64,000 bases of DNA from Bacteroidales bacterium. GTDB taxonomy: Bacteria > Bacteroidota > Bacteroidia > Bacteroidales > F082. Each line of letters begins with the position of its first letter. Within the stretch, counting starts at the first letter, position 1. The DNA lies in assembly GCA_028704385.1 (NCBI GenBank), contig JAQVLA010000015.1, forward strand, positions 1 through 64,000. Direction: 5' to 3'. Position numbers and translations under genes: made by a program. The notes beneath the pieces were generated by a model that did not search any database, was not told where the DNA came from, and worked only from the letters and a program-made list of their open reading frames with translations. Positions 59,832-64,000 of this stretch are shown here, piece after piece.

Positions 59832-62549
59832 TCACCTTTTTTGATTGAGGAAGTAAGCATTTGGGATGGGTTCCCGCCGAAAATGTTTGTATTGATAAAT
59901 ATTCCAATAGCTGTTTTCGTAGCCTTTTTCCGGCTGGCTGCTGTTCAGGAAAAACTGTGTTTGCAATAAAGGTATTTGAAATTGCGAGATGCAGGGCATT
60001 GGTCTGGGCCCCAAATATTTTAGTGCATTCAGAAAATACCAGCCCATATCAAAAGCTTCAAAGGCATAGTTGTCCGGCTCCGAAGCATATCGTTTCCGGT
60101 ACTGATTGATAAACATCTGGGTGTAATAATCCGAATAATTGATGTAATTGGAAGTGAAGTAAATGGCCTTCATCTTCATGAGGTTTTCATTGAACAGCTG
60201 ATCAAACTGTTCCCATTCGGGCAGGCCGATCATCGTGAGGCTGAAAGTATCCGCCACCTTATTGAATTTGTTTACAAATTCGGTTGCAAACACATTGTTG
60301 TCGGAGAGCACGATCACAACATTTTCGCGCACTGCAGAGGCCTGATTTCTGAAAGTTCGCACGCTGTCGATGGCATAGATCATGGTAGATACCGGATTAG
60401 GCAATACAATGGAGTCGAGTGGGTTCGATTCAATGTCAGCGGTATAAAAAGTATGACCTTCGATGGAGATAAAGGGTACAAGTTGGTCCTTTAGATCCAT
60501 CTTCCGGCTCCGTTCTTTGATAAGCTGCAAAATATCATGCTTCGGTATGCTTACCTGATTTGGCACGACGGCATTGATTTTTTCGCGAATTGCAGTCATC
60601 TCACGCGATTGCGTAAATTGGTGTGCCTGGTAGAGAAAGATTTTGGCATTGCTGTATTTGGTCCGGAGCAATTCGGCCAGCTGTGTGTATTGTTCTTCTT
60701 CAGATGGCTTAAGTTTGATCACGGCCGGATTGTTCATCACAATCTCGTTGCGTTGTGCAAAAGGGTTCACAATCGGTATCTGCTGGCTCAGGGCAAAAGG
60801 AGCTACCACGTCAAAAGCCTTGCTAAAAAGTGGCCCGATGATCAGATGAGCTTCACACAAAAACGGATCAGCAAGGGCTGCATTGGCTTTATTCACCGAG
60901 TTATCAACATCAAACGACTTTACTACCAGCTTCATGCCTTGCGAACGGGCCATGGAATCAGCTGCCAGTATAAAGCCCCGATAGAAGCTCAGGAATGAAA
61001 AAGCTTTTTGACTTTTTAATAACTCAGGATCAGCATTTTGCGCAGATTCTTTAAGCAGTTGTCTGGCCTCATCAAGATATAGCGGCAGTAAGAGTGCTAC
61101 TTTAAATTCAAAGTCTGAGTAATCTCTGTCCCTAAAACAGTCAAGCGCTGCAAAAGGCTGTTCGGGTTCTGTTTCTTCTACTTCAATCACTTCAGGTGTT
61201 TCAATGGGTTCGGGCTGCACAGGTGATATTTCAACATGATCCAGCAAGGGTATCTTAAGGGTTTGGCCTGGATAAACTTTTCGTCCTACTCCCGGGTTGA
61301 GCGCATAAATTTCCTCTGATTCCACTTCAAAATCGCGGGCCAGATGCTTGGTTCGCTGGCTGCTTTTTACTTCGAAAAGTACAAAAGGTTCAGTTATTTT
61401 TTTTTTAGGCAACACTATTTTTTGACCAATATTGATGGTTGTGGCAAGGCCGGGATTAAGTTTTTTTATCTCATCAATACTTACTGCGTAATTGCGCGAA
61501 ATCCGATAGAGTGTTTCTCCTTTTTTCACGATATGCGTGATGGTTGTATCTGCTTTTTGCGGGTTTGAAATAGCTTGTTCAGCTTGCGCAGGCTTTTGTG
61601 GAATCAACAATACCTGGCCGGCCTTCACTCCATTGGCGATACCCGGATTGGCCGTAACCAGGTTGTCCATCGGTATTTGTAGGCTGCGCGAAATGCTGTA
61701 TAAGGTTTCACCGGGCTTTACAACATATTGCATTCCTGAAGTAAGAATCTGCTTGTCTGCTTGTGATGTTGATGGATTGGTTGCTTCCGGTTCACTTACT
61801 GCAAAAGGTTCGACCATCTTTGGCTGACGACTGTCATCTTGTGGTGCGATCTGTGTTACGGAGATGGGTCTGTCCTGTTCAGGCTTTACACTTTCTGTGA
61901 GGAAGCTTGATTGTGCCTTGGTGTTTGCATCGTTTGTTCTCGAAGCAGGATTGAAGGGGTCAAAATCAGAGCGCAGGAAACGCTGTTCATTGGTCACCGG
62001 TGGTCTTTTTTCTTTGGGCGTGATAGGCACCAACACATACTCACCTTCTTCAATGGGCTCTTTCATGCCCGGATTGGCAAGTCGTATATTATTCACCGGC
62101 ACAAGGTAAATATCTGCAATATAGCTGAAAGTCTCATTACGGCCGGCTACATGATATATGGTTTCGTAATCTCTTGCAATATCGGGCAGGTTTTCCGGCG
62201 AATCATCATTTGTTGATACACTAACAGATACTTCTTGTTTGTTAGGATAGCTATCTTCAGCAAGTTTATTCCCGGCTGGTATCCGGATCACCTGATTTGC
62301 CCGCAGTGAGTTTGTGACTGTTGGATTGGCTTGTTCAATTAGCTTAAGGTCAACATTGTAGGCTTTGCTAATGCTGTAAAGTGTTTGTTTGGGCTGTACG
62401 GTATGTAAATAATAGCTCATACCATTGTACTGTTCAATCACAGACGATTTTGTGACCGTAGTTTGTGCACCGGCAAAGCAACAGGGTAGCAGGATGTTTG
62501 CAGATATCAGGATGATGATGAGTTTGATCAAAATACCGTATTGTTTCAT
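59832..62549 (-). CDS. LysM x5 plus periplasmic-binding-like fusion protein
   Basis: ATG at 62549 gives 905 residues and a signal peptide (hydrophobic ILIKLIIILISANILL, cleavage near FAGAQ); the ATG at 62585 would overlap guaA and add nothing. Five LysM-like modules can be followed at about 46-92, 131-178, 274-318, 337-382 and 392-436, with the pattern L-Y-S-I-S ... N-P ... G-Q-x-L-x-I-P. Residues of about 480-900 resemble a type 1 periplasmic-binding domain (FKVALLLPLYLDEARQLLKES, LIIGPLFSKAFDVVAPFALSQQIPIVNPFA), like branched-chain amino acid or LpoA-type domains. It probably binds peptidoglycan and perhaps another ligand. Confidence 0.82.
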   Translation of the reverse strand: MKQYGILIKLIIILISANILLPCCFAGAQTTVTKSSVIEQYNGMSYYLHTVQPKQTLYSISKAYNVDLKLIEQANPTVTNSLRANQVIRIPAGNKLAEDSYPNKQEVSVSVSTNDDSPENLPDIARDYETIYHVAGRNETFSYIADIYLVPVNNIRLANPGMKEPIEEGEYVLVPITPKEKRPPVTNEQRFLRSDFDPFNPASRTNDANTKAQSSFLTESVKPEQDRPISVTQIAPQDDSRQPKMVEPFAVSEPEATNPSTSQADKQILTSGMQYVVKPGETLYSISRSLQIPMDNLVTANPGIANGVKAGQVLLIPQKPAQAEQAISNPQKADTTITHIVKKGETLYRISRNYAVSIDEIKKLNPGLATTINIGQKIVLPKKKITEPFVLFEVKSSQRTKHLARDFEVESEEIYALNPGVGRKVYPGQTLKIPLLDHVEISPVQPEPIETPEVIEVEETEPEQPFAALDCFRDRDYSDFEFKVALLLPLYLDEARQLLKESAQNADPELLKSQKAFSFLSFYRGFILAADSMARSQGMKLVVKSFDVDNSVNKANAALADPFLCEAHLIIGPLFSKAFDVVAPFALSQQIPIVNPFAQRNEIVMNNPAVIKLKPSEEEQYTQLAELLRTKYSNAKIFLYQAHQFTQSREMTAIREKINAVVPNQVSIPKHDILQLIKERSRKMDLKDQLVPFISIEGHTFYTADIESNPLDSIVLPNPVSTMIYAIDSVRTFRNQASAVRENVVIVLSDNNVFATEFVNKFNKVADTFSLTMIGLPEWEQFDQLFNENLMKMKAIYFTSNYINYSDYYTQMFINQYRKRYASEPDNYAFEAFDMGWYFLNALKYLGPRPMPCISQFQIPLLQTQFFLNSSQPEKGYENSYWNIYQYKHFRREPIPNAYFLNQKR

Positions 62550-62575
62550 TTTATCATGTGCTGATTGAACATAAG

Positions 62576-64000
62576 TTATTCCCATTCAATTGTGGCAGGT
62601 GGCTTGGAGCTGATGTCGTAAACCACTCTGTTTACGCCTTTTACTTTGTTGATGATTTCGTTTGAAACGGCAGCCAGAAATTCGTAGGGCAGGTGCGACC
62701 AGTCCGCCGTCATGCCATCGGTAGAGCTTACGGCACGCAGGGCTACCACATTTTCGTAGGTACGTTCATCGCCCATCACACCAACCGATTGAACGGGCAA
62801 CAAAATGGCAGCTGCCTGCCATACTTTATCATAAAGCTGGTGTTTGATCAGGCTTTCCACGTAGATGTCGTCCACATCCTGAAGGATTCGGACTTTTTCG
62901 GCAGTGATATCGCCCAGGATTCGAATCCCCAGTCCGGGACCCGGAAATGGATGGCGTTCGATGATGAAAGCTGGTAACCCAAGCTGACGGCCTATAATAC
63001 GTACCTCATCCTTGAACAGTGTATTGAGCGGCTCTACCACTTTCAATTTCATAAAATCGGGCAGGCCTCCAACATTGTGATGTGATTTGATAGTTGCCGA
63101 GGGCCCGTTCACCGAGACAGATTCAATCACATCGGGATAAATAGTTCCTTGCCCCAGCCATTTCACATCCTGAAGCAGATGCGCTTCTTCATCAAAAACC
63201 TCTATAAAAGTGTTGCCGATGATCTTTCTTTTCTGCTCTGGCTCTTTCACGCCTCTTAGTGCATTCAGAAAACGTGATTTGGCATCTACTCCCTTAACGT
63301 TCAGCCCCAGATCGCGGTATGAGTGGATCACTTTTTCAAATTCGTTTTTCCGCAGCAGTCCGTTGTCAACGAAAATACAATACAGGTTTTTTCCGATGGC
63401 TTTATGTAATAACATGGCTGCAACTGATGAATCGACACCACCACTCAGACCAAGCACTACTTTGTCGCTGCCCAGCTGTTCGCTGAGTTGCTTTACCTGT
63501 GTTTCGATATATGAATCCGGGGTCCAGCTTTGCTCACAGCCGCAGATATCCACAACGAAGTTTTTGAGCAAAGTCATGCCTTCTGTGGAATGATATACTT
63601 CGGGATGGAATTGAATGCCAAAGCTTTTCTCGCCTTTGATCTGATAACCACCCACCTGCACATCGTTTGTAGAGGCGATGATTTCAAAATCGGAAGGCAG
63701 ATTCAGTATGGTGTCGCCATGTGACATCCATACCTGACTCCCGTTTTGCATACTGTTGACCAGCGCACAATTCTGATCAATAAAGCTGAGTCTGGCGCGG
63801 CCGTACTCGCGAATTTTGCTGGGTTCAACCAGTCCGCCATCGGCCTGTGCCAGGTATTGTGCGCCATAACAAACCCCGAGCAAAGGTATTTTTCCGCGAA
63901 TGCCGGACAGATCCGGCACCGGAGCATCTTTATCACGCACCGAAAAAGGGCTTCCCGAAAGGATCACACCTTTTACATTGGCATCAAGAGTTGGGATTTT
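62576..64000 (-). CDS. guaA: GMP synthase (glutamine-hydrolysing), 5' end outside window
   Basis: The frame runs off the right edge; about 474 of the usual 510 or so residues are visible, lacking only the N-terminal start of the glutaminase domain. The class I amidotransferase Cys lies in GVCYGAQ and the His-Glu pair in FHPEVYHS. The ATP-pyrophosphatase PP-loop is GLSGGVDSS, and the C-terminal dimerisation domain ends [10 protein letters not shown], the family's usual end. It aminates XMP to GMP in the cytoplasm. It lies 26 bp before the LysM protein gene on the same strand and probably heads the operon with it. Confidence 0.96.
   Translation of the reverse strand, partial: KIPTLDANVKGVILSGSPFSVRDKDAPVPDLSGIRGKIPLLGVCYGAQYLAQADGGLVEPSKIREYGRARLSFIDQNCALVNSMQNGSQVWMSHGDTILNLPSDFEIIASTNDVQVGGYQIKGEKSFGIQFHPEVYHSTEGMTLLKNFVVDICGCEQSWTPDSYIETQVKQLSEQLGSDKVVLGLSGGVDSSVAAMLLHKAIGKNLYCIFVDNGLLRKNEFEKVIHSYRDLGLNVKGVDAKSRFLNALRGVKEPEQKRKIIGNTFIEVFDEEAHLLQDVKWLGQGTIYPDVIESVSVNGPSATIKSHHNVGGLPDFMKLKVVEPLNTLFKDEVRIIGRQLGLPAFIIERHPFPGPGLGIRILGDITAEKVRILQDVDDIYVESLIKHQLYDKVWQAAAILLPVQSVGVMGDERTYENVVALRAVSSTDGMTADWSHLPYEFLAAVSNEIINKVKGVNRVVYDISSKPPATIEWE

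Overview
The window comes from a Bacteroidota genome, most likely class Bacteroidia and an anaerobe or facultative anaerobe. Three things point there. Promoters have the TTTG-N19/20-TAnnTTTG form peculiar to this phylum (clear examples at 6566-6596, 17093-17122 and 45323-45352). Two large secreted proteins end in a type IX secretion (T9SS) C-terminal sorting domain. The gene families are also typical: a DUF4783 protein next to nadC, YfhO, RseC near an rnfBCDGEA operon, and YwqK/MORN proteins. No rRNA, tRNA, CRISPR array, transposase or phage gene was seen. Coding density is high and start codons often lack a Shine-Dalgarno sequence, as is usual in this phylum.

Layout. 1-6451: cell-surface polysaccharide genes (YfhO-type membrane protein, two GT4 glycosyltransferases, a flippase) with gpsA. 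6566-10100: a promoter and two tandem, related GLUG-repeat surface proteins, one a lipoprotein and one a T9SS cargo, in an AT-rich stretch. 10097-13941: YihY, nadC, DUF4783, a lipoprotein and an SDR enzyme. 14033-22313: rseC, a T9SS beta-propeller-like protein, a terminator, then the complete Rnf ion-pumping ferredoxin:NAD oxidoreductase operon rnfBCDGEA. 22455-26378: ftsK, lolA and a DUF481-like outer-membrane protein. 26879-29417: a tight cluster of a thiamine-binding (YkoF/MTH1187-type) protein, PnuC, a NadR-like kinase and a glycosyltransferase. 29404-31474: a universal stress protein and a 10-TM metal exporter with a His-rich loop.

31682-43639 is the most interesting part, a nitrogen-oxide / nitrosative-stress island. 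It holds an Rrf2-family Fe-S regulator, hcp (hybrid cluster protein), a cupin, a patatin, and an uncharacterised five-gene operon: a cytoplasmic substrate-binding-like protein with an N-terminal DUF1858 domain, a HypB/UreG-like GTPase, an ABC ATPase without a permease, a small zinc-ribbon protein and a DUF438-hemerythrin-PAS protein. A PepSY transmembrane protein and the ammonia-forming nitrite reductase nrfHA follow. By eye, an 18-bp AT-rich inverted-repeat box is almost identical upstream of the Rrf2 gene, hcp and the five-gene operon, and a weaker version lies in the nrfHA promoter. The reading offered is that the Rrf2 protein controls all of them as one regulon, and that the five-gene operon is an undescribed metal or Fe-S handling/repair system.

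44063-53116: a divergent Nramp-family transporter, aroE, DUF368/PopT, an aldehyde dehydrogenase, a TPR protein, an AbgT transporter and glmM. 53171-57919: a small basic protein, recR, a YwqK-like protein, a 597-bp gene-poor gap, a GT39-type glycosyltransferase and an AI-2E family permease. 57974-64000: a minus-strand run probably read from guaA (cut by the window end) through a LysM x5 plus periplasmic-binding-like fusion protein, a YwqK lipoprotein, a DUF1648 protein and a lipoprotein.
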